Positions 19,005 to 29,933 of a stretch of DNA of 64,000 bases are shown in pieces (the first letter of the stretch is position 1; each line of letters starts with the position of its first letter). Source of the DNA: Bombardia bombarda (Eukaryota > Ascomycota > Sordariomycetes > Sordariales > Lasiosphaeriaceae); the NCBI GenBank assembly GCA_030512295.1, contig JAULSR010000002.1:1116001-1180000 (forward strand), written 5' to 3'. The notes beneath the pieces are model-generated. The model saw only the letters and a list, made by a program, of their open reading frames with translations, did not search any database and had not been told where the DNA came from. Made by a program: the position numbers and the translations under genes.

Positions 19005-19749
19005 GTTGTTGGCTGCCTCGTCGGGGACTTGGGCGTCTGGGGGTGCCGTGTTTGCGCGCGGTGCCTGAGAATGTTGATGAGTATTTGTCTGTAGCTTGAT
19101 ATGTCTCAAAATATATGACGCCTTTCTGACGGAACAAAGCAGGTCTCATGCAACAGAGCGTCTGTGAGCTGGGATGTGATCGTAAACACCAAATGTTGCT
19201 GGGGATGGATGTCTAAAGGGTGTAAGAGATGATAGTTTTAGGGGGAAATTGTAGAAGGCCGTTTGCTCTTGGAATTGCGGTAGTTGATCACTTGATCATT
19301 TTCCCATCGCAACTTCTCCTGCCTTATGGATGCCAGTGAAAGGATGATGAACGGGCCCCTAAAACCTTAGTGATGGATGGAATCTTGAAGCTCAGCGGTC
19401 CGAGACGATACAAGAGCCTCGACATGTATGTTCCAGCTCGAAGCACAGCATCAGTAGCCTGAATCGCACAAAGCTCGGATACCTTGAGGGAAACTGTAAG
19501 CAGATAGACAACGTGTATTGCTATAGTATGTAAATGAAACAACAAGAAGCGCCCAGACACTTGGAAGGTAAACTTGTGCGTCCATTTTCATGTCCGATAT
19601 AGTATCAACATCACCACGCATCGGAAAGCCCCTGCGCGGTGGGTGCCCGAACGATATCGGCACCCAAAATGTGATACTTTGGTCGTGGTTGGGTAAACAT
19701 GACGGGGAAGATACATGATGAACAAGAGTAATGTGTTTGTTAAAAACTG
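19005..19749. other. Region between RBR gene and membrane-protein gene
   Basis: No supported gene. The first 150 bp may hold a 5' exon and the promoter of the RBR ligase; the remainder should be 3' flank of the membrane-protein gene. Confidence 0.45.
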
Positions 19750-21196
19750 TTAGCATTGTTCAACTAATAGGACCAAGAGGCCAGGGGATATCTTGAAGCA
19801 ACGAAAAGTAAGGACGGATGGATGGTTCGAGCTCGCCACAACTTTATGGCTGTTGTAGTGGGTGAAATGTGTGCTCGAGGAAAGGACATGTTGTAATCTA
19901 GTCTCGGGACGTATTTCTGTGATGTACTGTGAAACTTGACAATGCTGAAGCCAGCACAATCTGTCAGAGGCTGTATTCTTTCTGCGCTTGCAATTGTTCT
20001 CGTCACTGTCGCCTGTTAAACTGCCGGACCACATGGAAATGCCATAAAAGTAGATATAGGTCACTGAACCGACCAGAGCGGCCGAGACTGCCAGCTCAAA
20101 CATCAACCGCCGAGGACGAGGCAAGAACGAAGACAATGGGGGCAGGATAGAGACAATTAGGAGGTAGATGATCCAAAAACGAAATTCGCATACCTCAGGA
20201 TCAGGCTGTTCTCCAGCTCCGTTAATCTCCACCACAGGTAGGTCTGGTCGGGCAGTATCGACAGGTGGCTCGACTTGCTCTGGTATTCGCACGACTTCCA
20301 AATGTGGTGGGTCTGTGTCGTAGAGTAAAACAGCAAATGTTAGTAGTTCGAGGATAAGAATCGCCATGACAAATATTACGACGAGTAGCAAGGTAGGGAA
20401 AGGAAGAAAAAGAAACTAGCCTTGACGAGTCTGGCTCAGCGTGTGCTGCATCATAAACTCTCTCGTGATATCCTTGAGGATCTCTGGATTTAAATATTAG
20501 CTTCTCGAAACTCAAAAATTGCTATTGACAGCAGCAACACTCCTGAAGGCTAACGAGCAAGAAGAACTAACCTTGAGTCGAGCGGCTAACCTCGGGCTCG
20601 GCGGCCTGATGACGAGGCTCATCCTCCTCCTCGTCCAGCGAGATGGCCCCTCCAATCTTGAAGCTCGACCGAGGCCTCTGGGAATCGTCGGCGCCGTGCA
20701 ACTCATTGTCGCCGGTCAGCCACGCCACCCATCGTCGCTCGTGATTGAAAGCAAAAGAATCGAAGCCGACAACATCCATATCGTCGTAGTCTTGAAGGTG
20801 GTGATGGTGATCCCGGTCTGCCAGCAGGCTGCGGCAGCAATCTCTGGTCTCGGACACTGACGAATAGAGGAGAGAATCAGGCCACTAAATAAGCATATAT
20901 AGGTTAGCGGCGAATTGAATGTAAAAAGAAGAGCAGGAAGAAAAGTGGAGAGATAGAAACGAACGCACCATAATGACCCAGGTATAAAAGGCAAGTAACA
21001 AGACAGAGGACAGTGCTAATTCTTGGTCGGCGGGGCCCCTGGAACAAATAGGAAATACGACGAGCCCAAGGAAGAGGACCATTCTCCTCACGATCGAAAA
21101 AAGGGGAAGCTCTGCGCGAGCATCGTGACTTTTGGAGCTGCTGCTGCTGCTGCTGTGACTTTGACCGCGGCTGCTGCTGCTCTCGGCTTGTCCCAT
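19750..21196 (-). CDS. Multi-exon putative membrane protein of unknown function
   Basis: Four exons on the minus strand: 20,969-21,196, 20,572-20,884, 20,421-20,483 and 19,750-20,312, giving up to 388 residues. Intron 1 (20,885-20,968) has GTGCGT, GCTAACC and TTTAG; intron 2 (20,484-20,571) has GTTAGT, GCTAAT and TCCAG; intron 3 (20,313-20,420) has a TACTAAC branch point and ACACAG but apparently a GC donor (CAAG|GCTAGT), since the unspliced frame hits TAG at once. Exon 1 encodes a Ser-rich start and two hydrophobic segments (about residues 38-53 and 60-76). Exons 2-3 are soluble, acidic, with a His run. Exon 4 contains two further hydrophobic stretches, but its frame after a GTATGC at about 20,195 could instead be an intron, which would remove them. 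No family recognised. Confidence 0.55.
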
Positions 21197-21899
21197 CACG
21201 GTCCCGACCTATGGGCCTGTGGGCAGATAACTGGGCATTGTGTCTTGGCCCCGGGCAGTGCTTGGTGCCACGGGTAGCAGGTGCTTGGTACCCGTTCTGT
21301 GCGAGGGTGAGTCAATAAACGCCAGTCCGCTGATTGCGTCAACGCGTCATTTCTGAGGTTATGGTTCGTGAACCTCGTTGGCTAGAAGCTCGTGGAAACA
21401 ATGGGGCCGCGGTAAGATGGCAGGCGGCAATCAAAGTTGCCGGCTCAGGGCGCGGAGGGAAGAGGCGAAGAATGCTGGGGACAGCTGGGCCAGCGGGTGG
21501 GAAGGTGCAGCCGCGGCGTAGGGCAGGCACGAAGTGGAATGACATAGGGCGGGTGGACAGACCTGGTTGAGTCCGATACCTCTCGTCATGTACTTTTCTC
21601 CATCCAAAGTCTAATATTCTACGCATGCCTTCCAGGTTCTCTCCACCTGAGGCATGCAGATAAATGCGTTATGCTATTTTTATGTATGACGATAGCTCTC
21701 GTCGGCACCTGCATGCGTCAGCGAACCGCCCACTGCTGCTGTATATCTAGAAAATAAATGGCCCTGTGACAAAAGCAACCATCCAACACTTGGAACCAAA
21801 AGATTGCATCTCTCCCACATTACTCTTTCAGACACACCCCCTTAGAACGCCTTCCGTGTAGTCTACAACCCTTCCTCTCTCTCCCTTCCTCTCTCTCCC
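21197..21899. other. Intergenic region
   Basis: No supported gene. The right end has CT-rich repeats (CTCTCTCCCTTCCTCTCTCT, about 21,875-21,900) next to the PXMP4-like stop codon. The left part should contain the promoter of the membrane-protein gene. Confidence 0.5.
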
Positions 21900-22850
21900 T
21901 CATTTATTATGCCACGCAAAATTCCTCAGCCCGTCCCACGAATCTGCATTAGAGTAGATGTACGTCATGCTGCTCCGCAAGCTCGGCTGCAGCTCGGCCG
22001 AGTGCCAGCGGAAAAGGTGCATAACGCTAGCCCACGAGATGCTCGCGAATAGTGGCCAGGCGTAGTAGCTGATGGCGGCGCTGCGGGCCGGCTCCGAGAC
22101 GCCCGGCAGGCCGTGGCCGGGCTTGACGGCCAGGTGGGCGAGCGCCAGCGCCACGCGCGCAAACACGTAGATGACGATCTGCTGGCTGACGCTCGATATC
22201 TTGCCCGAACGCTTGGACCGCTGGCCAAAGACAAAGTAGCCGCCGAGCAGGCCGGCGATGAAGCTGTCGTAGGGGCCTGCGGGGAATGGTTAGCTGATGC
22301 CGACGAGAGTAAAGGAGAAGGGGGAGGATATCCTTGCCTTCCTTGCCCGGTGTTGCGCCGTACCGCTTCAACAACATGCACGTCCCCTTGTAGATGGTGG
22401 CGAACTTGGCTAGGTTGCGGGCGTGTGTCCTCGTTGCGCGGAAGACGAGCCAGAGCTTTTCGCCGAGACTACATGTCGTGTCAGTGCTTGGCCCGCGAAG
22501 ATACTCAGGGGGTCGCCGTCCGAGGGACACGTACGTTCCAGTGCGAAAGAGCATGATCATGCTGTATTTGACCCGTCAGATTCGACATTGTTCCAGGGGG
22601 GGGGGGGGGGGGGGGGGGGGCAGGGGGCGGTCGACGGCGTACACAAGCGCGTGCGGGAAGCGCACTTTCGTCCCGTAGACGGCGCCATTGCGAGCGCCCT
22701 TGACGATGGTGAGGATGTCGTGGTACTTGGGGTCGAGGATGATGCTCTCGACCGAGGCCTGTATTCGTCTTGTCAGCAGTCGTTCATTCACATCGCGTGG
22801 GGACGAAGGCGGGCGGGGCGCACCTTGAGGCTCTGCAGGGCGTCCGACAT
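21900..22850 (-). CDS. Peroxisomal membrane protein 4-like (Tim17/Tim22/PXMP4 family)
   Basis: Five exons: 22,824-22,850, 22,643-22,758, 22,535-22,561, 22,338-22,468 and 21,900-22,276, totalling 225 residues. It matches the PXMP4/PMP24 family of integral peroxisomal membrane proteins: Lys-Gly-Ala-Arg-Asn-Gly-Ala-Val-Tyr-Gly-Thr-Lys near residue 30, then Met-Leu-Phe-Arg-Thr-Gly-Thr, Ala-Thr-Arg-Thr-His-Ala-Arg-Asn-Leu-Ala, and Tyr-Asp-Ser-Phe-Ile-Ala-Gly-Leu-Leu-Gly-Gly. Several hydrophobic helices follow. All four introns carry CTGAC or CTAAC branch points. Intron 4 (22,277-22,337) is GC-AG: AAG|GCAAGG, GCTAACC, CCGCAG; the join rebuilds Gly-Lys-Glu-Gly-Pro-Tyr-Asp, so the unusual donor is well supported. 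Intron 2 (22,562-22,642) contains a 25-nt homopolymer. Confidence 0.9.
22596..22620 (+). repeat. 25-nt poly-G (poly-C on the transcribed strand) within an intron
   Basis: Uninterrupted G run on the plus strand, in PXMP4 intron 2 between donor and branch site. Its true length is uncertain because such runs sequence poorly. Confidence 0.9.
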
Positions 22851-24000
22851 GTTTGGCTCGGCAATTGATCGGGGCGGCGGACGAGGAGGCGGTGCGCGGG
22901 GCACTGGAGGGACGGAGGGAGGTAGCAAGTTCCTGCTTCTACCTCATTTGCGATCTCGAAACGAAGACGGCGATATCTCGTGGGTGTTTTTGTTTATGCT
23001 ACGGCGGCAAAAGGGGGTGGCTGCTCTTTGGAACCTTGCGGGACCCGGAGAACAAGAGCCGACGAGGAAGGGGATGGGGATGGGTGTTGCACATGCAACT
23101 GAGCTGCATGGGCGGGAATGACGGCACTTGTCGGCCCAAAACCTGGGGGTCGAATTGGCGCCTTGGCTTGGGGATGGTTCCCCGCCATGTGCATGGCGCA
23201 GGGGCCACTCACAGCAGCCGAGTGAGACACCCATGCGGGCAGCAGCCACCGTTCCGTAAAGAGCGTAGCTTGTTGGCATGTGAAAGCGACGGCTTGGCTC
23301 GATTTCTGTAAGTTTATTGGTACGTACAACCTTCTTGCATGGTCGCCTGCATAGCAAAAGAAGTGTTTTGATTCTGAAATCAAATGCGAATTTGGTGTTT
23401 CCTATCTCGAATTCTATGGTGTCTCCATCAATCCACAATCATAGCGCCTTTTCGCATTCTCTATCAATCGCCAAGCTAACTCTACTCCGTCGATGCATTT
23501 GACGCCCGCACTCCCACGCAACCATGCAGACCCAGGCACTTTCTCCACTATTACGACCATGTTAAAACCAGATTTGGCATGAATGCAGCGTTTTTGCGCA
23601 AACACACAATGAGACATGATTGGGACTCCGAGACAAAATGTATGAGGCATACCTATGCATGTTCAGTCGCGGAGGAAATATTCGTTGGGCCGGAGAGCTG
23701 ATATCAGATGCGTTCATCTACATTGAATTGTCAGAAACTGCAGGCATAATTACTACACCAGATGTCTGGCAAAGCGCACTTGAACTCCAACGACGGTGTG
23801 GTAGATTGCCGTTTCGGTGCGTGGTTCATTAAGGTACAGTGCCAAGTAATAAGTCTGGCCCCGTGTGCAATTTACCACTACCTACAACTATCCCATTTGC
23901 AACTATCCCACCTCCAGCTATTGCTATAAAAGGTCAAACTCGGGTACAATCAGGTGGTAATCGGGGAGGGGGACCAGGTTATACCATACCTCCACATCCG
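22851..24000. other. Gene-poor region upstream of the PXMP4-like gene
   Basis: The first few hundred bases are the presumptive promoter. Overlapping open frames on both strands between 22,850 and 23,440 have no domain content. I see no supported gene to 24,000. Confidence 0.5.
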
Positions 24001-24262
24001 GTCACCTTCAAAAGGCTTATCCCACCCAGTCAATGGATTCGTGGTCAATCTCGCAAAGAATCTCGGGCACCCAGTGCATACTCTCGACAGTCACCTTTAA
24101 AAGGCTTGTAGATTTCCACTCCATTGTCAATGGATCTGTAGTCAATCTCGCAGAGCGTGGCGGCATCCCTATCCAGTCACCGTTAAGAGGCTTGCAAATT
24201 TCCACCCCATTGTCAATGGATCTGTAGCCAATCTCGTAAAGCGTCTTGGCGCAACCAGTGCA
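24001..24262 (+). repeat. Three tandem copies of an about 87-bp unit
   Basis: Units start near 24,001, 24,091 and 24,176 with GTCACC(T/G)T(C/T)AA(A/G)AGGCTT and share CAATGGAT(C/T)(C/T)GT and CAATCTCGYA. Copies 2 and 3 are closer to each other than to copy 1. Both strands are partly open, but no gene is evident. Confidence 0.8.
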
Positions 24263-24599
24263 ACCAGTATGCTCAACGGTCGGCCAGCGGTTTACGCTTG
24301 AAATATCTCATGAAGAGAGGGACTCGGTAGCGTGTGCTATAACGGGATCTCGGTTGCGTGGTTCCAATGGGGTTGTGTTGGGGTTGCTGAATCTGCAATC
24401 GCCATGACAGGCTGTGTCTGCTGCTGCGGCCATACTGCAGGTATATGCCGGCATCAGGGAGGTGAAGTGGTGTTGCAACGCTGCGTCCACTGTCCTGCCT
24501 GCTACTCCGGAACTGATGCCAACAACTCTCATGCCTGGATTGAAGAAAGACTTCTCCCTCATCGTGGGTTGTAAAGGTCCCACTGATTTATGATACTGG

Positions 24600-25051
24600 A
24601 AAGCACCCATACCCGAGCGGAGGATGGTACTTCGCCATCCCCGTTCGACCGGGGGCGGAATCGTTTGTATCCACGAATGTTATGGTACGACTGCCGTCTC
24701 TGTTGTGCCCTTGGATCGTGGTCAAACTTGGCCCGGCCTCCAAACAGGGCGCAACTGGCGACTGCGTATCGGTCGAGATCCCAGGCGCTGCAAATCCTCG
24801 CCATATGGATGTGCTTACTGGCCTTACTTATTGAGGCATGGCAGGATGTTGTGGCCTGGGATAAGAATGGCCAGTCCAGATCCCCGTATAATTTTATTTT
24901 CGATGCTAAGATCACGAGAGCTGGCTGGTTGATAAACGCCTGCCGCGATCTCATGGCGACTAAAGTCACACCATTGCAGCCGTTGAAGCGACCAGCGACG
25001 GAGGAAATCAGTACTCAGGACAGCAAGAGACCCAGAAAGGACTCTTCATGA
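24600..25051 (+). pseudogene. Decayed inverted copy of the 31.6-32.6 kb gene
   Basis: In one frame from about 24,608, Tyr-Pro-Ser-Gly-Gly-Trp-Tyr-Phe-Ala-Ile-Pro and Arg-Pro-Gly-Ala-Glu-Ser-Phe-Val, then Ser-Leu-Leu-Cys-Pro-Trp-Ile-Val-Val-Lys match the intact paralogue's Tyr-Pro-Arg-Gly-Gly-Tyr-Cys-Phe-Ala-Met-Pro, Arg-Pro-Gly-Ser-Glu-Ser-Phe-Val and Leu-Leu-Ser-Pro-Trp-Ile-Leu-Ala-Lys. A stop (TGA at about 24,830) ends that frame, and homology resumes one frame over with Glu-Ala-Trp-Gln-Asp-Val-Val-Ala-Trp-Asp-Lys-Asn-Gly-Gln. Only the C-terminal part is present. It lies in opposite orientation to the paralogue, and the shared sequence extends past the stop codon. Confidence 0.8.
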
Positions 25052-25099
25052 GTTCATTCTCTTGGCTCGGATGGTGAGATTTGGGTGGTCGGTATCAGA

Positions 25100-25290
25100 C
25101 TACCGGTAGTCCTCGCAAGGTCACCAAATAAGGGTCGATAGAGTCTGGTTGGGTTTGTGTGTCTCTGTGTCGTTTGAGCGTTGTATGAAGGTGGATGGCG
25201 GTGTTCGTGGGAAGGGACTCCCCCATGTCACCAGGTATAGGATGGCCCATAACCTGCACCTCTCTCCGGCATCGTCGATTTTTTCGCACC
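25100..25290. repeat. 3' flank shared in inverted orientation with 31,510-31,690
   Basis: The stretch CCATGTCACCAGGTATAGGA at about 25,225-25,244 and the neighbouring GGTGTTCGTGGGAAGGGACT match the reverse complement of 31,530-31,575. The duplication therefore includes non-coding downstream sequence, i.e. a genomic segment and not a processed copy. Confidence 0.8.
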
Positions 25291-25523
25291 CCAACACTTT
25301 GAAAAGGCAACATATAGGCTAGGTAGTTGGTAAGACAGACAATCAAATATCATTTGAGCAATAAAAACTTTGTTACCATAGTCAAACAATAAAAGTCCAA
25401 ACTTCAACACCAACAATATAGCTTCTAATTCACGCATCGCCTTACTACAGAACGAGCCTCAGCTCCAACCTTTTACCAGCCCAAAATTCAAACTGTCCAT
25501 GCCCTTCCGCACCATCTAAACAT

Positions 25524-26130
25524 ATGTCTACTCTTCGCTGTCGTTATCATTGCATAGAAAAGGCACGGGGATCAAGAGTGCAAAGGTATCTTCCGCTTCT
25601 TTCACCAGCCGTAGCCGGTCTCTTATCCGTATCAGCTCCTCCAGCTCTTCCTCAGCAAGCTCGACATTGCAACACGAACTCCCACACTGTCAACTTTTGC
25701 ATACACAATCAGCAGTATGCGGGGATCCCGTACGCTTCCGATCAACCGGCGGAACACAGAACGAAAACATGGGACAAGAATGTCCTATGTCGTGGTGGGA
25801 AATGCCAGATGCGGGTGACAACCCCCGGCGTTTGTGTTTGCCAACATCATCCTTGCCAGGCTGGAGGCTGAACACGGCCCTCAAGCGACCAAAGCCGACT
25901 TCTCCCGCGAGCCCATGCCGACCATCTTCCCACATTCTCGGGTATACGCTAAGATGATTGCGAAACGAGATCCTGACTATTGGCTCAAGCACGACTATAA
26001 CAAGGAGCCTGGGAACTTGGTTGCCGACCCGGCGACTTCTTCATTGCGTACAAGAAGGCCAAAGCCGAAGGCAAGGGCCATGAGTTTGAGATGCGGCACT
26101 ATCTTAGTCCCAAACCAGTTCCCTGGAAAT
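25524..26130 (+). pseudogene. Broken copy of the zinc-knuckle family gene at 50.6 kb
   Basis: One frame carries Val-Leu-Cys-Arg-Gly-Gly-Lys-Cys-Gln-Met-Arg (about 25,783), matching Val-Val-Cys-Arg-Gly-Gly-Lys-Ala-Gln-Ile-Arg in the 50.6-kb gene. After a frame change, 25,834-26,010 encodes Arg-Asp-Pro-Asp-Tyr-Trp-Leu-Lys-His-Asp-Tyr-Asn-Lys-Glu-Pro-Gly-Asn-Leu, matching the paralogue's Gln-His-Pro-Asn-Tyr-Trp-Arg-Thr-His-Asp-Tyr-Thr-Met-Glu-Pro-His-Asn-Leu. A second frame change follows. No knuckle cysteines are recognisable upstream. A spliced functional gene is conceivable but I found no proper introns at the frame changes. Confidence 0.65.
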
Positions 26131-26575
26131 GCCCTGGGTATTAGAGCGGAGATGGGGCGCTGTGTGGAAAGCAGATTGTGGAAGCAGTTCCTTTGTTGTT
26201 CCTCGACATACATTGTTGTTACTGAGATGAGGGACCCCACGCCTCCATCGGCTTTAATTTCTCGTCGCTTTCATGGCAAGATATCAGTTGAATGCGTCTT
26301 GATAACAGAGCAATGCAATGTACAATCAAGCTGTCTCTTTTGTATTGGGTTGGTCAAGTCCCACGAGCTGTTTATGTGTAGTATGCAGCTGGGAGGGAGG
26401 GAGGGTGAGACGTGACCACCCCCGCTATGGTGAAATTCGCAGCACAGATGGCGATGCTGATCAATCCGATATCTCCGCCTCGACAGCAGTGTCGGTTTCC
26501 CGCGAATTATCCAAACTCTCCCTAATTGTCACACAGATACCAACTTAATTCCAGAGGTCTGTCTCGGGCGAAATA
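26131..26575. promoter_or_regulatory. Upstream region of the flavin monooxygenase gene
   Basis: No gene; likely FMO promoter. No defensible TATA or factor site. Confidence 0.4.
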
Positions 26576-28249
26576 ATGGATCAACACAAGAAAAAAGTAA
26601 TCAGATCGGTTGCCATTATTGGGGCAGGCGCAGCAGGGGCGATAACGGCGGCAGCATTCAAAGCAGAGAACTATTATGAGCGCATCCGAGTTTTTGAGCG
26701 TAGGGATAGAGCTGGCGGGACATGGTATGGACTGGCTTCTCTTGCACGCATGAACATGCAACTGACCAAAATCGTAGGATCTACGACCCAGACCCTTTAC
26801 CTGCTCCTCCTGTCCACCCCGGGAGTCTTCCACCAGATGTTGACCCGCCCCTGAAGGTGCCAGAGAACCTACCGCGCACAGTGCCTCCAAACCAGCAGCA
26901 GCGCTATGCTCTTACACCAGTCTATAGCTCCCTAACGTGAGTATCTTGCCTCTGTGAAAGACTTGAAGTAAACGGTGTTGTTTTCTAATTTATTATAGCA
27001 CGAATGTTCCCGATATTGCCATGAGCTTCTCCGACAGGCGATTTGCGTACGGACCTTTTGCACCACACTACGTGCCGCGTCAGTATATCGAGGACTACTT
27101 CTCGCACCACAAGACCGACTCATTCCTGGTACTCAACACCACGGTCGAAGACGTCTCTCAGCTGTCTGCTGACCGGTGGCGGCTGACGCTCCGCGAGTAC
27201 GACGCGGTCCGACACGTCGATATCTGGTGGGACGAGGAGTTTGACGCTGTGATCCTGGCAAACGGCCATTATTCAGTCCCTTATGTCCGTATAGTCCCTG
27301 CTTTCAAAGTAAAACACACATACTGACCGCAAACCAGGTCCCTCAGGTCCCTGGCCTCCAGACCTACACCACCCTTTATCCCTCCCGCGTGATCCACTCC
27401 AAATTCTACCGTCAGCCTCTCCTGTACGCCAATAAGCGCGTCCTCGTTATTGGCAACTCGGCCTCTGGTCACGACATTGCTGCTGAGCTTGTTACGGCCG
27501 CGCACCTACCCGTCTACGTCTCGCGTCGCTCCCGCTCCCGGTGGGAGGGGCCCGAGCCGCCCACCGGAATTGAGTGGAAGCCAGTCATCAAGGCTTACCT
27601 CCCTGACGGCACTATCCTCTTTTCCGACGGCTCCACCCTCGCCAACATCGACACTGTCATCTACTCCACTGGTTATTTGCCATCGTTTCCCTTCTGGAAC
27701 AGCAAAAACGGTAGCAAAAACGGTAGCAAAAACGGTAGCCCACTGTGGGACTATGCCGCCGGCCGCCTCGCGAATAACTATCAGCACACCTTTTTGCGCG
27801 ACTTCCCCACTCTCGGTGTTGTCGGCATTCCCCGTGTGCTCACCTTCCGCAGCTTCGAGTACCAGGCCATCGCGCTCGCGAGGTTATGGAGTGGGCGTAA
27901 CACGGCCGCGCTGCCATCGCTGGAGGAGCAGGAGAGATGGGAGAAGGAGAGGGCGGAGAGGAAGCGGGCGGAGGGAAACAAGTTTCATGATATTACGTGG
28001 GATGATGGCGAGACGATGGAGTGGCTGGGGGTGTTGTTTAGGATTGCCGGGCTGGGGACGCTGACGGGCGAGGGGAGGATCCCGCCTGCGCTGGGGGAGG
28101 AGCTGGTCTGGGCAATTGAGCACTTGAAGAAGTATCCTGAGCCAGAGAAGGGGGATGAGAGTGACGAGCATAACAGGGGGGTGGTGGAGACAGAAGGAGA
28201 CTGGGTTGTGCTGGAGAGGAGGGTTAAGGACTCGCTTGCTTTTATCTAG
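26576..28249 (+). CDS. FAD-dependent monooxygenase of the FMO family
   Basis: Four exons (26,576-26,724, 26,778-26,936, 26,999-27,284, 27,338-28,249) give 501 residues. Introns of 53, 62 and 53 nt start GTATGG, GTGAGT and GTCCGT; the first and third have CTGACC branch sites. The product uses FAD and NADPH to hydroxylate soft nucleophiles or small metabolites. The FAD-binding motif is Ile-Ile-Gly-Ala-Gly-Ala-Ala-Gly near residue 16, followed by Glu-Arg-Arg-Asp-Arg-Ala-Gly-Gly-Thr-Trp, which splicing joins to Ile-Tyr-Asp-Pro-Asp-Pro as in fungal FMOs. The NADPH-binding motif Val-Ile-Gly-Asn-Ser-Ala-Ser-Gly lies in exon 4, and Tyr-Ser-Thr-Gly-Tyr-Leu-Pro-Ser-Phe-Pro matches the conserved ATGY region. 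A three-fold Ser-Lys-Asn-Gly insertion follows. It is not next to recognisable biosynthetic core genes, so a secondary-metabolism role is only a possibility. Confidence 0.9.
27701..27739 (+). repeat. 12-bp tandem repeat (AGCAAAAACGGT x3) in the FMO coding sequence
   Basis: Three perfect units encode Ser-Lys-Asn-Gly repeats in a surface-loop position right after the Gly-Tyr motif region. In-frame expansion or contraction is expected. Confidence 0.95.
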
Positions 28250-28874
28250 AGGCACTCTGAGTTTGTATTCCATCGGCCCAACCGTACGTACATAAGCCAT
28301 GGGATACTTGTGAGTAGGATAGTTGCGAGTGGCAAAGACAGTACGCAAATCAAGTTCATTTACCTCCACAAAGACCTTTAATAGAAAATAACTCCCTATT
28401 AGAACGAAAAATAAATAGTTAAAAAAGGTAAAAATTTGGGCTCGATTAAGCTAGTTAGCGATGAAATCTGAGCACTGGAATTGGTGTGGGGTAGTCTCAC
28501 AGACCAGGCCAGTTTATCCCCTTCCCCCTCCCCGGCCCCCGGCCCCTACACCAACACGCCCCCGGCCTTTAACTAACGCCCCACACCCCGACAATTGACA
28601 CAAACTGTTGGTGTGTTAGGGGGGTGGCGGGTGTTGGGCAGGCGCCCGCGTAACAATTGGTTTAAGCACTTGAAACTACTGTAGCATCTATATTGAACGT
28701 GGAGTTTGGTTTTATTAGGAGAGTAGGCTGATTCTGAGTCAGCCATAACTGTCGCTTGTTCCAGCGTCGACGCTATCGACTCCTATCCCTCATGCCACCA
28801 AGTCATTCATTGGAACTTATAGAAAAGAGAAATCAAAAAACAAAACTCAATATTCAATATAGTACTAATATTCT
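28250..28874. other. Intergenic region with a GC-rich repeat remnant
   Basis: No gene. At 28,500-28,680 sits a C-rich then G-rich stretch whose reverse complement contains TTGTTACGCGGGCGC followed by CCCGCCACCCC, a pattern also found at 43,274-43,310. It is probably a transposon-end remnant. Confidence 0.45.
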
Positions 28875-29928
28875 CTAACAAGCTGCTTCAAAGCAATTAT
28901 AACGGAGCCAAGATCGATTGGCATCTGTTATAGGTACCGCGGCTGAGCTTTTTCCGTCTGGAGACTCAATGACATAATGGTCAATACCATCCACGACCTT
29001 GCCGCAAAGTTGAAGTCTATAAGCACATCGGATCACCCTGTGAGAGATATCAACGATGATGAAGCCATTCGTATCGGTTGGGGCAGTTATAGCCAGTTCT
29101 TTAGTTGCGATGGTGCGGTTGTTCGGAGTATGGCACGCGTCTTGGAGCCGGTCCTCCTCAACCGCATTTGCCAGCGCTAGTAGCTCAGGCTTCGATTGAT
29201 CTTGGCCGTTCTGTAGCGTTTCTTTGACAACCGAGCCGTTGGTCAAGGGCCATTTTGTCTTTGCAATGACAGCCAACTGGAGGGCGGCAAGCCACGCGGC
29301 CCACGAGGAGATCCCACGCGTTATCATACTTCGAAACATCTTCCGCCAAACCATTCAACACGATGTCGAGGGCTGCAGTCGGCGAAAAAGGGGCGTCGGA
29401 GAGCTGGCGGGTTACGTGTGACATTAAGTGGACTGCCATGGTGGTCCTTGATTTCCCAGCCCTGGCGATATTAAACAGGGCCGCCAGCATGGCCTGAGGG
29501 TGGGCAAACGTGAAAACCTGGGACGTTTCACTGGCAACGCCCAGCCACGTCATGTCAATTTTCCACGGCGAGAGTGGTGGGTGGCCTTCCAGTGCTTTTT
29601 CCACAGGACCGTCGAGCATGTTTTCCATGGAAATGATAAATTTATCAGTGTCGACAGGGACTTGGGATAGATAGACACCAAGCTCATGAATGGAGCGTCG
29701 GCTTCTGGATCGTTCGGCTTTGAGCTCGCCTTCCACAATGCATCGTTTGTCAACGGCCTCCCAGCGCAGAAGATCGGTAAACTTGAGGTCTTCTTGGAAG
29801 GTACCCAGACTCTTCTCCATAATGGATACTTGCTGCCTGAGCTTGATAGTGTCGGCATCATGTTTGTCGACAAGAGACTTCAAATGACCCACGCCGTCAT
29901 TTGCCTCCTTTTCTCCGTGCTTGTACAT
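28875..29928 (-). pseudogene. Unknown protein with coiled-coil start, frame-shifted
   Basis: From an ATG at 29,928 a minus-strand frame runs about 190 good codons with heptad-like, charged sequence (about residues 10-80: Lys-Leu-Arg-Gln-Gln-Val, Leu-Lys-Ala-Glu-Arg-Ser) and later Trp-Leu-Gly-Val-Ala-Ser and Leu-Asp-Ile-Val-Leu-Asn-Gly. Between about 29,300 and 29,350 the plausible frame moves by one base and continues to a stop at 28,875. No intron fits: the only GTATGA..CCAG pair (53 nt) gives the wrong frame. It is either a decaying gene or carries a one-base sequence error. No family recognised. Confidence 0.45.
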
Positions 29929-29933
29929 CTCAA

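Noticed and set aside
26576..28249. FMO as part of a secondary-metabolite cluster
   Set aside because: No polyketide synthase, peptide synthetase, terpene cyclase, transporter or cluster regulator lies nearby; neighbours are unknown genes and relics.
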